The notes: a model not told the origin generated them from the letters alone. Shown: positions 37,161 to 47,523, numbered from the stretch's first letter. The stretch is 64,000 bases of DNA from an uncultured Muribaculaceae bacterium (GCA_944321705.1 CALUMG010000007.1:62001-126000); one strand, 5' to 3'. A program made the numbers and translations.

Positions 37161-37751
37161 TCAGAATGTCAGAATTATGTTATTTTCCTCGGCTATTCTG
37201 CGTAAATTGAGGATAGCATAGCGCATACGACCCAAAGCCGTATTTATGCTAACATTCGTTATCTCGGCAATTTCCTTAAAACTCATGTTTTTATAATAAC
37301 GCATGCACAACACTTCCTGTTGAGTTGGCGGAAGCGCTTTAATAAGTTTGCGAACGTCTGCATGAATCTGACGTAGCACTATTTCATCCTCAATCGTGCT
37401 TTCACACAATTCCTTTCTGTTAAAAATATCTATTTCCTCAGAATCACATGATTGCAGATTTTCAACTTTATCTTGACGGAAATAATCAATGATGAGGTTA
37501 TGAGCTATGCGCGTTATCCACGCAGCAAATCGCCCATTCTCAACATATCGACCATTATTGATAGTTACAATGGCTTTTACGAATGTTTCTTGAAAAATAT
37601 CATTAGATAATTCAGAATCTTTGACTGTGTGAAATATATAAGCGTACAACTTATCCTTGTATCGCTCTATTAAAACGTCAAATGCCGAATTGTCACCATC
37701 CGCATATAATCTCACCAATTGTTCGTCGGTAAGAGCAAAGAGATTGTCCAT
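37161..37751 (-). CDS. RNA polymerase sigma factor, sigma-70 (ECF) family
   Basis: This is a 196-residue alternative sigma factor. Region 2 covers about residues 20-90 (DNSAFDVLIERYKDKLYAYI, SNDIFQETFVKAI, WITRIAHNLIIDYFRQ). Region 4 covers about 135-185 (LPPTQQEVLCMRYYKNMSF, AEITNVSINTALGRMR). Region 3 is absent, which defines the ECF group. No anti-sigma gene or TonB/SusCD-type partner is next to it, so it is not the usual polysaccharide-utilisation type. It has its own promoter and is followed by a 56-codon ORF that may be functionally linked. The regulon cannot be predicted. Confidence 0.93.
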   Translation of the reverse strand: MDNLFALTDEQLVRLYADGDNSAFDVLIERYKDKLYAYIFHTVKDSELSNDIFQETFVKAIVTINNGRYVENGRFAAWITRIAHNLIIDYFRQDKVENLQSCDSEEIDIFNRKELCESTIEDEIVLRQIHADVRKLIKALPPTQQEVLCMRYYKNMSFKEIAEITNVSINTALGRMRYAILNLRRIAEENNIILTF

Positions 37752-37842
37752 TACTTTAATTTTATTGTTTGAGTAATGTTTTGTCTATAGGCCGTTTGTT
37801 TAATTAGTTAATATTTAATTTAATTATTTTGGTATGCAGTTG

Positions 37843-37873
37843 CAAATGTAACAAAAAAAAGCATCGACACAAA
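37843..37873 (-). promoter_or_regulatory. Promoter of the ECF sigma gene
   Basis: The minus strand has TTTG at 37870-37873 and TACATTTG at 37843-37850, 19 bases apart, giving a leader of about 85 bases. Confidence 0.72.
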
Positions 37874-37943
37874 CTATTTTACACAAATAATAACTTTTGA
37901 TGTAAATCCCGCATTTCCTGTATAAGTCTATTTTGAGCGGCTA

Positions 37944-38789
37944 TTACAGTTTCCGCAATTTCAACATTGCCCAATTATTCTTCTCTTTATATTCAACTTT
38001 TTCCAAACCAAGAGGTTCAGCAACCTCCATGATTACAGGGATATCCTTCACATAAAATCCACTCAACAACATGATACCGCCCTTTTTCAACACATGACAA
38101 TATTTGTCAATATCATTTGTAATTATATTTCTATTTATATTGGCTAAAATTACATCCTTCTCCGGTTCATCAACAAGCAATGTGGCATCACCAAGTTTAA
38201 CATTAGCATTCTCTACATTGTTTAATGGCAAGTTTTCAAGCGCATTGACATAAGCAGCTTCATCGATTTCAATACCAGTAACATCTTTACATCCACATTT
38301 TGACGCTATTATTGCCAATATGCCTGTGCCTGTACCCATATCCAGAACTGATTTTGACTCAAGATTTTCATTCAATATCTGCTCAACCATCAATGAAGTA
38401 GTTTCATGATGCCCGGTACCAAAAGCCATTTTAGGATCTATAACTATATCATATTTCAACTTTGGATATTCTGTATGGAATGTACTGTGTATAACACATT
38501 CATCAGCAATAATCATAGGTGTGAAATAATGTTTTTCCCATTCTTCATTCCAATCCACACCGACAATTTCCTCTTCAGACCAAGATATTGCCGAAGTAAA
38601 CTCGAAACCAGAAAGTATCTCTGGCAAAGCATTTGAATCAAATCGGCTTTTTGGTATGTAAGCATTCAATCCCGATGCCGTTGTTTCAAAGCTCTCATAA
38701 CCTGCATCACATAACAACGCAGACAATACATCGGCCTGTATTTCATCATTAGGATTAATATTAAAATCGACCTTTATATAATCGTTCAT
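37944..38789 (-). CDS. prmA: Ribosomal protein L11 methyltransferase
   Basis: PrmA is an S-adenosylmethionine-dependent enzyme that methylates ribosomal protein L11. From the ATG at 38789 it has 281 residues. The N-terminal targeting domain ends near WNEEWEKHYFTPM. The catalytic domain has FGTGHHETTSLMV, the SAM motif LDMGTGTGILAI, then GIEIDEAAY and ILANINRNI. These match PrmA. I prefer the start at 38789 (MNDYIKVDFNI) to the in-frame ATG at 38816, because the added MKICCREKI is not typical. It is the last gene of a leftward group including a 100-residue protein and a holin-like membrane protein. Confidence 0.93.
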   Translation of the reverse strand: MNDYIKVDFNINPNDEIQADVLSALLCDAGYESFETTASGLNAYIPKSRFDSNALPEILSGFEFTSAISWSEEEIVGVDWNEEWEKHYFTPMIIADECVIHSTFHTEYPKLKYDIVIDPKMAFGTGHHETTSLMVEQILNENLESKSVLDMGTGTGILAIIASKCGCKDVTGIEIDEAAYVNALENLPLNNVENANVKLGDATLLVDEPEKDVILANINRNIITNDIDKYCHVLKKGGIMLLSGFYVKDIPVIMEVAEPLGLEKVEYKEKNNWAMLKLRKL

Positions 38790-38825
38790 AATCTTTTCTC
38801 TACAACAAATTTTCAAATATGCAAT

Positions 38826-39128
38826 TTACTTCTTTCTGAAAGATTTCCAAAGATACACAAACATTTTTGAAACTTTGTACCCAGTAATAAGATAATTGAC
38901 ATATCTCAACTTCCCTGTAAATTTCCCTTTAAAAATCGACGACAAATATTTATTATTAGTCGTTATAACTGAAGCATTCAAGCCTTTCACCGAATTTTCA
39001 AGCACTTCTTTTTGCAATTCAAGTTTCACCAAAGCAATGGCTCGTTGATACTTCAATTCATCTATTGTATATCCATTCCACGCAGGTTCTTGACTTACAG
39101 AAGGGGTATCGACATTGATATTTGACAT
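38826..39128 (-). CDS. Hypothetical protein upstream of prmA
   Basis: The 100-residue product has no signal peptide or long hydrophobic stretch. It consists of a polar N-terminus (MSNINVDTPSVSQEPAWNGY), a helical centre (TIDELKYQRAIALVKLELQKEVLE) and a basic C-terminal part (GKFTGKLRYVNYLITGYKVSK, ending WKSFRKK). I do not recognise a named family, although I have the impression that this gene often accompanies the holin-like gene in Bacteroidales. It stops 36 bases before prmA and starts 12 bases after the holin-like gene, so it is co-transcribed. The basic end next to a membrane protein would fit a membrane-peripheral role, which is only inference. Confidence 0.75.
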   Translation of the reverse strand: MSNINVDTPSVSQEPAWNGYTIDELKYQRAIALVKLELQKEVLENSVKGLNASVITTNNKYLSSIFKGKFTGKLRYVNYLITGYKVSKMFVYLWKSFRKK

Positions 39129-39140
39129 ATATATGTATTT

Positions 39141-39479
39141 TTATTTTTTATCAAGAAACAACTTAGTAATAAATCTCGCGACGGGATTGATTATCAAACG
39201 CTCCTTCAATGCATACACCACAAGCACGCATATTATGAATATGCAACCTACTATGAGATAAGCGCCCCATTCACACCCTATCCATCCTTTAATGACATAT
39301 ACAAGAGCAAATGACAAATAAAACAACGCACAAGCCCCAAGGACGGCCAAGACAAAAGCCACAGCTACCGACGACATTATGATCACAAGTTTCTCAACAG
39401 CCGTCAACTTGGCATAATCTATTTGCAATGTGAAAAATTTTTTTAATTCTTCCCACAGCTTACCATACTGACTATCCAT
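39141..39479 (-). CDS. Phage-holin superfamily III-like (Holin-X) membrane protein
   Basis: This is a 112-residue membrane protein with two hydrophobic helices at about 30-60 (LVIIMSSVAVAFVLAVLGACALFYL) and 68-90, and a polar N-terminus likely facing the cytosol (MDSQYGKLWEELKKFFTLQI). The layout, including the YAKLTAVEKL motif before the first helix, matches the Holin-X family found on many bacterial chromosomes. Despite the name there is no phage context; chromosomal members are widespread and often sit next to YtxH proteins, as here. A terminator hairpin lies between it and the YtxH genes upstream. Function is unknown, perhaps envelope stress. Confidence 0.85.
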   Translation of the reverse strand: MDSQYGKLWEELKKFFTLQIDYAKLTAVEKLVIIMSSVAVAFVLAVLGACALFYLSFALVYVIKGWIGCEWGAYLIVGCIFIICVLVVYALKERLIINPVARFITKLFLDKK

Positions 39480-39502
39480 AACATAATTTTATTAGTGACA
39501 AA

Positions 39503-39539
39503 AGGCGTAATGACATTACTATCAGTTGCCATTACGCCT
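39503..39539 (-). terminator. Terminator-like hairpin between the YtxH genes and the holin-like gene
   Basis: AGGCGTAATG/CATTACGCCT, perfect 10-bp stem, 17-base loop, with TTTTG following on the minus strand. Because it lies only 24 bases upstream of the holin-like start, it may end the YtxH transcript or regulate read-through. Confidence 0.6.
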
Positions 39540-39572
39540 CATTTTTTATTTTTCAACAAGGCTTCTACCGCC

Positions 39573-39770
39573 TCATTTCACTATTTCTTCACTGATTTGG
39601 TCGACAAGTTCTTGAACTTCATCATCGGTGAAATCAATACCTTTTGCTTTCAAAAGATTCTTAATGCGCGCACGCAATTCCGAACCTTTTTCTGGGGCAA
39701 AAAGCAATGCAGCCGCACAACCTACCACAGCTCCACCAAGAAACGCATACAATATTCCAATATTTTTCAT
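39573..39770 (-). CDS. YtxH domain protein, copy 1
   Basis: This is a 65-residue protein with one N-terminal hydrophobic helix (IGILYAFLGGAVVGCAAALLF) followed by APEKGSELRARIKNLLKAKGI and an acidic C-terminus. That helix and the APxxGxxxR motif define YtxH proteins, small membrane-anchored stress-associated proteins. I place the start at the ATG at 39770, not at the in-frame TTG two codons earlier, because AAGGAGGT (39777-39784) is six bases before this ATG. It is one of two adjacent paralogues 32 bases apart. Its acidic tail (DDEVQELVDQISEEIV) resembles the tail of copy 2. Confidence 0.9.
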   Translation of the reverse strand: MKNIGILYAFLGGAVVGCAAALLFAPEKGSELRARIKNLLKAKGIDFTDDEVQELVDQISEEIVK

Positions 39771-39776
39771 ATCCAA

Positions 39777-39784
39777 ACCTCCTT
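39777..39784 (-). promoter_or_regulatory. Consensus Shine-Dalgarno site of YtxH copy 1
   Basis: The minus strand reads AAGGAGGT with a six-base spacer to the ATG at 39770. This decides the start and is unusual for the phylum. Confidence 0.85.
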
Positions 39785-39802
39785 CTCTCTTTTATAAAAT
39801 TA

Positions 39803-39997
39803 TTACTTCAATTCGCTTTCAATATCGGATGCCAATTCATCCATTTTTTCTTTTTTCAATGTAATGCCTTTTTTCTTAAGATATTCGGCAATTTTATCCC
39901 TTGTATCACTTCCGTTATCCGGAGCAAAAAGCAACCCAACCGCAGCACCGGCAACTGCACCACCAATTACTGCCAAAATAATGTGTAAAGGTTTCAT
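39803..39997 (-). CDS. YtxH domain protein, copy 2
   Basis: This is a 64-residue paralogue of the previous gene. It has the same plan: a membrane helix (HIILAVIGGAVAGAAVGLLF), then APDNGSDTRDKIAEYLKKKGI, then a charged tail (KKEKMDELASDIESELK). The two proteins align without large gaps over their full length, so they probably arose by tandem duplication. It is the first gene of the leftward group. A TATATTTG on the minus strand at 40097-40104 is a candidate -7 element. Unlike copy 1 it has no visible Shine-Dalgarno site. YtxH proteins are linked to general stress in other bacteria, but a molecular role is not established. Confidence 0.9.
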   Translation of the reverse strand: MKPLHIILAVIGGAVAGAAVGLLFAPDNGSDTRDKIAEYLKKKGITLKKEKMDELASDIESELK

Positions 39998-40169
39998 AAT
40001 ATTACTATTTTACTAAGTTAATTTGGTTTTCGCCCGATATTCGAGCTTTTTTTCTTGAATTAGAGTTATAAATATAAACATTTTATTTACATCTACCAAA
40101 TATAAAGAACCTGTTTTAAACATAATTATGAATTGTTCAACATACAGTGGATTATACGGTATCCGTGTA

Positions 40170-40201
40170 TTTGTTTTTAGCAATTATACATGCTAACTTT
40201 G
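40170..40201 (+). promoter_or_regulatory. Promoter of uvrA
   Basis: TTTG at 40170-40173 and TAACTTTG at 40194-40201 are 20 bases apart, and the uvrA ATG at 40227 lies 26 bases beyond. The longer in-frame start at 40206 would be too close to the -7 element. Confidence 0.78.
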
Positions 40202-40226
40202 TATTTTGGTTTTAGAATTCTATATA

Positions 40227-43025
40227 ATGGCTGAAAAAGACATAGAAATAAAAGGTGCTCGCGTAAACAATCTCAAAAACATTGACCTTATTATTCCAAG
40301 GAACAAACTCGTAGTCATTACCGGATTATCAGGCTCAGGGAAATCTTCATTGGCATTCAATACGCTCTATGCCGAAGGACAACGCAGATATGTTGAAAGC
40401 CTATCTTCTTATGCAAGGCTTTTCCTTGGACGGATGCCAAAACCAGAATGTGATTACATAAAAGGATTACCTCCGGCCATTGCCATTGAACAAAAAGTAA
40501 ATACGCGCAATTCTCGCAGCACGGTTGGAACATCTACCGAAATTTATGATTACATGCGCCTTCTGTTTTCCCGAATCGGCAAAACATATTCTCCGATATC
40601 GCATCAAATAGTAAAAAAGCACTCCCCCATCGACGTGCTGAATACAATAAATTCCTATGATGACGGGACTCGATTTGCAATTCTTTCAGACATAGATATT
40701 CCTCAAAACCGAACATTTGATGAACAACTCGACATTTTCATAAAAGAAGGCTATTCCCGACTTGAACATGATGGAACATTCGTTCAAATATCAGATATTG
40801 CAAACACAAAGAACAATCTGCCAGAAGAATATCACCTACTCATCGACCGTATGGCCGTCACACACTCGCGCGAAGATGATTCTCGATTACTCGACTCCAT
40901 AGAAACCGCATTTTTTGAAGGCCATGGAAAATGCCGTTTGAAAATATGGAGTAAAGATGGAATTAAAGAACATGAATTCTCCACACGGTTTGAAGCCGAT
41001 GGTATGACATTCCAAGAACCAACCGACATGATGTTCAATTTCAACAATCCGATAGGAGCATGTCCGCAATGTGAAGGATTTGGAAAAGTCATTGGAATAG
41101 ATGAAAACCTCGTTATTCCTAACAAGACATTGTCGATATACGACGATGCCGTGTTCTGTTGGCGTGGAGAAAAAATGAGCGAATGGAAGAACGAATTCAT
41201 AAGAATCGCCGTGGCCGACGGATTCCCTATTCACAAGCCATACTATCAACTGACTGATGAACAAAAAAGTTTACTTTGGCACGGAAACAACAAATTTCCG
41301 GGAATAGACGGATTCTTCAAATACATAGAAAGCAAAATATACAACATCCAATATCGCGTGCTCCTTGCCCGATATCGTGGTAAAACAATATGTCCTACAT
41401 GCGGTGGATCAAGGCTTAAAAAAGAAGCTTCATATGTGAAAATAAACGGGACAAGCATATCAGAACTTGTTAGAAAACCTATCACTAAACTCTATGACTG
41501 GTTTAACAATCTGACTTTATCGCATGAAGATGCAACAATAGCAAAACGACTACTTGTTGAAATCAAAAACCGTATAAAATTCCTTATTGACGTCGGTCTT
41601 GGATATTTGACACTAGACCGAATGTCTTCCACTTTGTCGGGAGGAGAAAGTCAACGAATAAACCTTGCTACTTCTCTCGGCAGTAGTCTTGTTGGTTCCT
41701 TATATATACTTGACGAGCCAAGCATTGGATTGCATTCTCGTGACACAGACAAATTGATAACCGTGTTAAAAGCCTTGCGTGACATCGGTAACAGCGTTGT
41801 CGTTGTTGAACATGATGAAGAAATAATACGAGCTGCCGACTACCTAATAGACATAGGGCCAGAGGCTGGAAGAAACGGTGGACGCGTGATTTATCAAGGT
41901 GATGTTGCTAATCTGGCCAAAGCAACCGACAGTTACACCCTGCAATATTTAACTGGTGAACGTAAAATTGAAATACCTAAGCACCGCCGCAAATGGAGAA
42001 ACTACATTGAAATCAAAAGTGCAGCAGAAAACAATTTGAAGGGAATTGATGTAAAGTTCCCTCTTGAAGTCATGACAGTCATAACAGGTGTCAGCGGTTC
42101 GGGAAAATCAACATTGATAAAAGAAATTTTATACAAAGCACTCATGCGGAATATTGGAGAAAGTGCCGACGCTCCGGGAACTTTCTCTACTATATCAGGA
42201 GACTTGAATTCTATAAAAGCAGTCGAATTTGTCGACCAAACCCCTATCGGCAAATCATCGCGTAGCAACCCGGCCACTTATCTGAAAGCATTTGATGAAA
42301 TAAGGAAACTATATGCCGAGCAACAGTTATCCACTCAAATGGGATATAACGCTGGTTTCTTCTCATTTAATTCCCCCGGTGGTCGATGTGAAGAATGCAA
42401 AGGAGAAGGAACCATAACCATCGAAATGCAATTTATGGCCGACATAACACTCGAATGCGAAAGTTGCCACGGCAAACGATACAGCAACGATGCATTGGAA
42501 GTGGAATATCGTGGCAAGAATATATATGACATATTGAATATGACCATCAATGAAGCCATTGAATTTTTCTCAAATTCAAATGGTGCTACTGAAAAGAAAA
42601 TTGTCAAGCGGCTCAAACCACTTCAAGACGTAGGTCTTGGCTATATAAAACTTGGGCAACCATCTTCTACTTTATCAGGTGGCGAAAATCAACGTGTGAA
42701 ACTCGCTTATTTCTTAAGCAACGAAAAGCAAGAACCTACGATGTTCATATTTGATGAACCCACCACGGGCCTGCATTTTCACGATATAAACACACTGCTT
42801 AAATCATTTACCCAACTACTGGAAAATGGACATTCCATAGTGATAATCGAGCATAACATGGACGTGATAAAATGTGCCGACTATATTATAGACATGGGGC
42901 CTGAAGGAGGAGAAAAAGGTGGGTATGTAATAGGAACTGGTACTCCTGAAGAGATTGCAGCCAATCCAAATAGTTACACAGGAAAATTCCTAAAAGAAAA
43001 AATAGCTTTAGACAGTCGTTCATAG
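40227..43025 (+). CDS. uvrA: Excinuclease ABC subunit A
   Basis: UvrA recognises bulky DNA lesions and loads UvrB in nucleotide excision repair. The 932-residue protein has two ABC ATPase halves, with GLSGSGKSS near the start and GVSGSGKST at about 630. The signature motifs [10 protein letters not shown] and [10 protein letters not shown] are present. The zinc-binding modules are visible as [19 protein letters not shown] and, in the second half, CEECKGEG with CESCHGKRY. The ATG at 40227 is preferred because the promoter ends only five bases before the longer start at 40206. The gene is monocistronic, followed by hairpins. Bacteroidota may have two UvrA copies; this one has the full canonical architecture. 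Confidence 0.96.
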   Translation: MAEKDIEIKGARVNNLKNIDLIIPRNKLVVITGLSGSGKSSLAFNTLYAEGQRRYVESLSSYARLFLGRMPKPECDYIKGLPPAIAIEQKVNTRNSRSTVGTSTEIYDYMRLLFSRIGKTYSPISHQIVKKHSPIDVLNTINSYDDGTRFAILSDIDIPQNRTFDEQLDIFIKEGYSRLEHDGTFVQISDIANTKNNLPEEYHLLIDRMAVTHSREDDSRLLDSIETAFFEGHGKCRLKIWSKDGIKEHEFSTRFEADGMTFQEPTDMMFNFNNPIGACPQCEGFGKVIGIDENLVIPNKTLSIYDDAVFCWRGEKMSEWKNEFIRIAVADGFPIHKPYYQLTDEQKSLLWHGNNKFPGIDGFFKYIESKIYNIQYRVLLARYRGKTICPTCGGSRLKKEASYVKINGTSISELVRKPITKLYDWFNNLTLSHEDATIAKRLLVEIKNRIKFLIDVGLGYLTLDRMSSTLSGGESQRINLATSLGSSLVGSLYILDEPSIGLHSRDTDKLITVLKALRDIGNSVVVVEHDEEIIRAADYLIDIGPEAGRNGGRVIYQGDVANLAKATDSYTLQYLTGERKIEIPKHRRKWRNYIEIKSAAENNLKGIDVKFPLEVMTVITGVSGSGKSTLIKEILYKALMRNIGESADAPGTFSTISGDLNSIKAVEFVDQTPIGKSSRSNPATYLKAFDEIRKLYAEQQLSTQMGYNAGFFSFNSPGGRCEECKGEGTITIEMQFMADITLECESCHGKRYSNDALEVEYRGKNIYDILNMTINEAIEFFSNSNGATEKKIVKRLKPLQDVGLGYIKLGQPSSTLSGGENQRVKLAYFLSNEKQEPTMFIFDEPTTGLHFHDINTLLKSFTQLLENGHSIVIIEHNMDVIKCADYIIDMGPEGGEKGGYVIGTGTPEEIAANPNSYTGKFLKEKIALDSRS

Positions 43026-43061
43026 TCTGCCCCCTTAGATAGTTACATACTGAAACATAAA

Positions 43062-43123
43062 AAGCCATGGTTATCATTTAAAGAGGGATATTCAGTAAAT
43101 GTCCCTAAAGAAAGCCATGGCTT
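43062..43123. repeat. Nested inverted repeat carrying the GGGATATTCA end sequence
   Basis: The outer arms AAGCCATGG (43062-43070) and CCATGGCTT (43115-43123) pair. Between them lies AGGGATATTCAGTAAATG followed by TCCCT (43084-43106), itself an imperfect palindrome. Its first half is identical to the left end of the element at 36635. The structure sits between uvrA and the terminator at 43137, in non-coding DNA. Confidence 0.55.
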
Positions 43124-43136
43124 ACATATAAAAAAA

Positions 43137-43167
43137 TCTCAGCAAGTTTTAAAAGAACTTGCTGAGA
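43137..43167. terminator. Bidirectional terminator between uvrA and glgP
   Basis: TCTCAGCAAGTT and AACTTGCTGAGA form a perfect 12-bp stem with a 7-base loop, flanked by A and T tracts. It serves the converging uvrA and glucan phosphorylase genes. Confidence 0.88.
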
Positions 43168-43212
43168 CAAAAATATGTGTTTTTTAGATGTATAAGCTAT
43201 TTTACTTCTACA

Positions 43213-45768
43213 TTAAATCCACTTAACATAAGCGAAATCTTGACGATGAGGCAATTCTGCATTGTTAGGATAAACTCTCAATGCATAACGGAATACACCG
43301 GCATATTTTATTTGACTCTTGATGTGATAAGTAAGGTTGTCGCCTTCTTCTTTTATAATTTCAAGCGGAAGTTTTTCTACCAACTTAGAATCTCCATTTT
43401 CATCCTTGTAAACCACAAATTCAACACCAAGGTCTTTACCCAATCCGGCAGTATACAATACTACAGTAGCCTCATATTCTACACCATTGACAATATTATT
43501 GGATTTCAACGAATCAGAGAATTGAATGTCAACTGCATGGATATCATTCCACTTAGAAGCCACTTTCTCTTTCCAAGCTGCGATTTCTTTAGCCTTGGCA
43601 TAATTATTGGCAATCAATTCAGTCGAACGCTTACCTTCCTTCAAATAGAACCTGTCGATATAATCATTTATCATGCGGGTCATTGTATAGTTAGGAGCAA
43701 TATGCGCGATAGAATTCTTGATGTATTGTACCCACTCCGGAGAATATCCCTTTGAATTTTTAGCGAAATACAACGGAATTATTTCGTTCTCGAGCATAGA
43801 ATAGATAGTTGCTGCATCAAGTTTGTCTTGCTGTCCTTGATCGGTGTAAGTACGCTTGTCGGTCAATGCCCAACCGGCTCCTTCACGATAACCTTCATAC
43901 CACCATCCATCTTTAACCGAGAAGTTAAGCACACCGTTCATTTCGGCCTTCTCGCCTGAAGTACCTGAAGCTTCCAACGGACGAGTTGGAGTATTCAACC
44001 AAATATCCACACCACTCACAAGTCTCTTCGCAAGAGTCATGTCATAATTTTCAAGGAAAATGATTTTACCCAAGAATTGCGGCATGCGTGAAATTTCTAT
44101 GATTCTCTTGATGAGACCTTGTCCACCGCCATCGGCAGGATGAGCCTTGCCCGAGAAGATGAATTGTACCGGGAATTGTTCATTGTTAACAATTCTTGAC
44201 AATCTGTCGAGGTCGGTAAATAACAAATGCGCACGTTTATAAGTTGCGAAACGTCTTGCAAATCCAATCAACAATGCATTAGGATTGATTTTTTCGATGA
44301 TAGACAAGATGCGAGAAGGATCTCCTTGGTTCTTCAACCATGACGAAGCAAAATCTTTCTTTACAAAGTCAATCAACTTATTTTTCAATTTCAATCGCAA
44401 ATTCCAAATGTCCTCATCTTTGGCTTTAAGGATAGGAGCCCAAGTCTTTTCATCTGCTTGAGCATTGAGATAATCTGGACTGAAAGTTTTTTCGTAGAAT
44501 TCTTTCCATTCCGAAGCAGCCCATGTTTGCATGTGAACACCATTAGTTACATAAGATACATGAGATTCTTCCCAGCTATAGCCTTTCCACACACCTTGGA
44601 ACATCTTCTTTGACACTTCGCCATGCAACCAGCTAACACCATTAGCTTCTTGGCAAGTATTCAAAGCAAACACGCTCATAGAGAAACGCTCGTTGGTATC
44701 AGGATTTTCACGACCCATGTTCATAAGGTCATTCCAAGAAATTCCAAGTTTTTCAGGGAATTCACCCATATATTTGCCAAACAAGGACTCATCGAAGTAA
44801 TCGTGTCCGGCAGGAACTGGAGTATGAACAGTGTACAACGATGAAGAACGAACTACTTCAAGTGCTTGATTGAAAGTCAAACCTTCTTGCACATAGTCAA
44901 CCAATCTTTGCAAGTTGAGCAACGCTGCATGACCTTCGTTGCAATGATACAATTGAGGCTTGATACCAAGTTTTTTCAACATCAACACGCCTCCAATACC
45001 CAACAAATATTCTTGTTTGATACGGTTTTCCCAATCACCGCCATACAATTTATGAGTTATCGGACGGTCAAATTCAGAATTCAAGTCAACATCAGTATCA
45101 AGAAGATACAAATTCATGCGACCAACATTCACTTTCCATATTTTTGCGTAAATGACACGACCTGGATAAGGAACTTCAAGCAACATGTGTTGGCCATTTT
45201 CATTCAATACCGGTTCAATTGGCAATTGATTGAAATTCTGCGGTTCATAATTAGCTATTTGTTGACCATCCATCGACAATGATTGCGTGAAATAGCCATA
45301 CCTGTAAAGGAAGCTCACAGCAACCATATTGATGCGAGAATCTGATGCTTCTTTTATATAATCTCCGGCAAGGATACCAAGACCTCCCGAATATATCTTC
45401 AATGCACTGCATAGACCAAATTCCATGCTGAAATATGCAACTGATGGAACGTCGGTACGCATTCCAACTGACATATAAGCCTTGAAATCGGCATACACCT
45501 TTTCGATGCGAGCCATAAGCTCTTTGTCGTTTTGGATTGCATCATATTTTTCATAACCGAGCTTTTGCAGCAATAAAACAGGATTCTCACCTGTCGAACG
45601 CCACAATTGAGGATCCAAGTCGTGGAATAACGACTTACCTTCACTGTTCCATACCCACCATAGATTTTTTGCAAGTTCCTCAAGCATTTTCAGCTTAGCA
45701 GGAAGTTCAGATTTTACTGTCAAGTCTCTCCATGTAGGAGAATTAGTATTACTAACTTGTAGTTTCAT
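43213..45768 (-). CDS. glgP: Alpha-glucan (glycogen) phosphorylase, DUF3417-type GT35
   Basis: This PLP-dependent enzyme releases glucose-1-phosphate from alpha-1,4-glucans such as glycogen. The 851-residue protein has the N-terminal DUF3417 module of this branch ([19 protein letters not shown]). The catalytic part follows, with [45 protein letters not shown] and [19 protein letters not shown]. The PLP-lysine region reads [21 protein letters not shown]. The last 100 residues form a beta-rich extension. It is 50 bases after the glycogen synthase gene, so both are co-expressed, an arrangement I know from Bacteroidales. It is cytosolic, with no signal peptide. Confidence 0.93.
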   Translation of the reverse strand: MKLQVSNTNSPTWRDLTVKSELPAKLKMLEELAKNLWWVWNSEGKSLFHDLDPQLWRSTGENPVLLLQKLGYEKYDAIQNDKELMARIEKVYADFKAYMSVGMRTDVPSVAYFSMEFGLCSALKIYSGGLGILAGDYIKEASDSRINMVAVSFLYRYGYFTQSLSMDGQQIANYEPQNFNQLPIEPVLNENGQHMLLEVPYPGRVIYAKIWKVNVGRMNLYLLDTDVDLNSEFDRPITHKLYGGDWENRIKQEYLLGIGGVLMLKKLGIKPQLYHCNEGHAALLNLQRLVDYVQEGLTFNQALEVVRSSSLYTVHTPVPAGHDYFDESLFGKYMGEFPEKLGISWNDLMNMGRENPDTNERFSMSVFALNTCQEANGVSWLHGEVSKKMFQGVWKGYSWEESHVSYVTNGVHMQTWAASEWKEFYEKTFSPDYLNAQADEKTWAPILKAKDEDIWNLRLKLKNKLIDFVKKDFASSWLKNQGDPSRILSIIEKINPNALLIGFARRFATYKRAHLLFTDLDRLSRIVNNEQFPVQFIFSGKAHPADGGGQGLIKRIIEISRMPQFLGKIIFLENYDMTLAKRLVSGVDIWLNTPTRPLEASGTSGEKAEMNGVLNFSVKDGWWYEGYREGAGWALTDKRTYTDQGQQDKLDAATIYSMLENEIIPLYFAKNSKGYSPEWVQYIKNSIAHIAPNYTMTRMINDYIDRFYLKEGKRSTELIANNYAKAKEIAAWKEKVASKWNDIHAVDIQFSDSLKSNNIVNGVEYEATVVLYTAGLGKDLGVEFVVYKDENGDSKLVEKLPLEIIKEEGDNLTYHIKSQIKYAGVFRYALRVYPNNAELPHRQDFAYVKWI

Positions 45769-45818
45769 AAATTATTAATTAATAATGTTATGGGGTTATT
45801 ATAATTATTCAAATATCT

Positions 45819-47483
45819 TTATTTATGCCTGCCTTGAGCCGAAGCATTTTTCAAAGCCTCACTATAGGCAGCATAATAATATTCCATGAATTGTGTCCAT
45901 TGTGCTTGTTTTGATGTATTTGAAGCAGCCTCCCTTATCTTAGCTATAGCCTTGGAGTCTTTGGAGAGCAGTTTAAGCACGTTTTCAGCTATTTGACGCA
46001 CTACGTCATCATAATTTGAATCGCAACGATGAACAACTACTGTTCCACAATCTTCAAAATTGGCTTTGAAATTATCCAAGACCCATTGGCCAAATCCTGC
46101 AAGGTCGGTTGTTATCGTAGGGACGCTGAATGCTACGCTTTCGAGTGGCGTGTATCCCCAAGGTTCATAATAAGATGCAAATACCGTGCAATCCAATCCC
46201 GGTAAAATATCATAATAAGCCAAATCAAATATACCATCATCACCATTCAAGTAGGATGGCACATAAATGATTGTCAAATTATTATCATTGGCATAATGCA
46301 TTCCCAAATAATTTATTTTCCCATAAATGGCATCTTGGGAATAATTATGCAAAGTGTGAGTTATAATGGAATTTTCAAGTTTGCAACACTTGCCGGCAAC
46401 CATTGCCGCTTTCAAATCGGCTCGAGGCTCATCAACCCATGCAGGGACAAACATAAACGCTAGCACTTTTTTATTGCACTCTCTATGTTGGTTCCTTATT
46501 ACATTCATCGAATCGATAAATGCATCATAACCTTTGTTACGGAATTCATTACGACCGGCCGTTGCAACAATAAACGTATCATCATCAAACTCGATTCCAG
46601 TCAATGACATTGCAACTTGAAGCATTTTCTTGCGTGCGGCTTTACGCTTAGCCGTATAACTTCTTTTATTTGACGGAACAAAAGTCTGTTCAAAACCATT
46701 AGGAGTCACCATAGGTTTACGACCTAATAATTGAACGCATTCTTTAGCAGTCACCTCGCTCACGGTAGTAAAACTATCGGCATTCCATGCAGCAGCTTTT
46801 TCAAGAGAATGTTTTGACTGCATGTTAAGTTCCACGGCCATTTGGTCGCCATTATAACCGCTCATATAGTCATATAATGGCTTATTATTGCCACATATAC
46901 TGCGTCCTATACTCGTTGCATGTGTGGTAAATACCGTTGCTATTTTAGGTAAATGAGATTTTACATAAAGCAAGCCCATTCCTGTAGTCCATTCATCAAA
47001 ATGTGCTATTACCTTGCTGCTTCCGTTATACATATTTAAATATATGCTCTCGATGACCAATGCCGATGCATAAGCAAATATGCAACTATCATCATAATCA
47101 CCATATGCATGTAGAGAATCAACACAGAATTTATTCCACATCTGAGCATACAATTCATCCTTGTATGAATATAATGATTTGTAATCCACCAATATCACTA
47201 TGGGATTACCAGGAACCAGCCATCGGCCCACTCTTACACTCATTCCTATGGGAAATACCGCATTTTCCTTCCACTCTTTAAGAAATGTATCTGATTCCTC
47301 AAAATAAGGAGAGGGATTTTCTTCACTCCACAAATCTGGACCTATGAATATAATCTTGTCTTTGAAATCAGTCTGTAAAGTATTAGCTTTTGTGGAAAGT
47401 ACGGCATATATACCACCAACCTTGTTGCACACTTCCCAGCTTGTTTCAAATATCAAATCAGGTTTTTCTTTGCTTAATACCAT
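45819..47483 (-). CDS. Glycogen synthase, GT3/GT5-like (Bacteroidota type)
   Basis: This cytosolic glycosyltransferase extends alpha-1,4-glucan chains from a nucleotide sugar. From the ATG at 47483 it has 554 residues. The start KPDLIFETSWEVCNKVGGIYAVLSTKA carries the sugar-nucleotide loop KVGGIYAV, and HFDEWTTGMGLLYVKSHLPKIATVFTTHATSIGR resembles eukaryotic GT3 glycogen synthases. The C-terminal GT-B half has YYEPWGYTPLESVAFSVPTITTDLAGFG, which includes the conserved E-x7-E motif. I chose 47483 because TATATTTG (47516-47523, minus) lies within a longer reading. It is followed by glgP after 50 bases. The donor (UDP- or ADP-glucose) is not decided by the sequence. Confidence 0.9.
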   Translation of the reverse strand: MVLSKEKPDLIFETSWEVCNKVGGIYAVLSTKANTLQTDFKDKIIFIGPDLWSEENPSPYFEESDTFLKEWKENAVFPIGMSVRVGRWLVPGNPIVILVDYKSLYSYKDELYAQMWNKFCVDSLHAYGDYDDSCIFAYASALVIESIYLNMYNGSSKVIAHFDEWTTGMGLLYVKSHLPKIATVFTTHATSIGRSICGNNKPLYDYMSGYNGDQMAVELNMQSKHSLEKAAAWNADSFTTVSEVTAKECVQLLGRKPMVTPNGFEQTFVPSNKRSYTAKRKAARKKMLQVAMSLTGIEFDDDTFIVATAGRNEFRNKGYDAFIDSMNVIRNQHRECNKKVLAFMFVPAWVDEPRADLKAAMVAGKCCKLENSIITHTLHNYSQDAIYGKINYLGMHYANDNNLTIIYVPSYLNGDDGIFDLAYYDILPGLDCTVFASYYEPWGYTPLESVAFSVPTITTDLAGFGQWVLDNFKANFEDCGTVVVHRCDSNYDDVVRQIAENVLKLLSKDSKAIAKIREAASNTSKQAQWTQFMEYYYAAYSEALKNASAQGRHK

Positions 47484-47515
47484 AATATCAACATCTAATC
47501 CAAAAAACACGTCTG

Positions 47516-47523
47516 CAAATATA
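47516..47523 (-). promoter_or_regulatory. -7 element of the glycogen synthase-phosphorylase operon
   Basis: The minus strand reads TATATTTG 32 bases upstream of the ATG at 47483. No well-spaced -33 element is seen. Confidence 0.5.

Noticed and set aside
39141..39479. Holin-like gene as a sign of a prophage
   Set aside because: No endolysin, integrase, capsid or tail genes are nearby, and chromosomal Holin-X genes are common.
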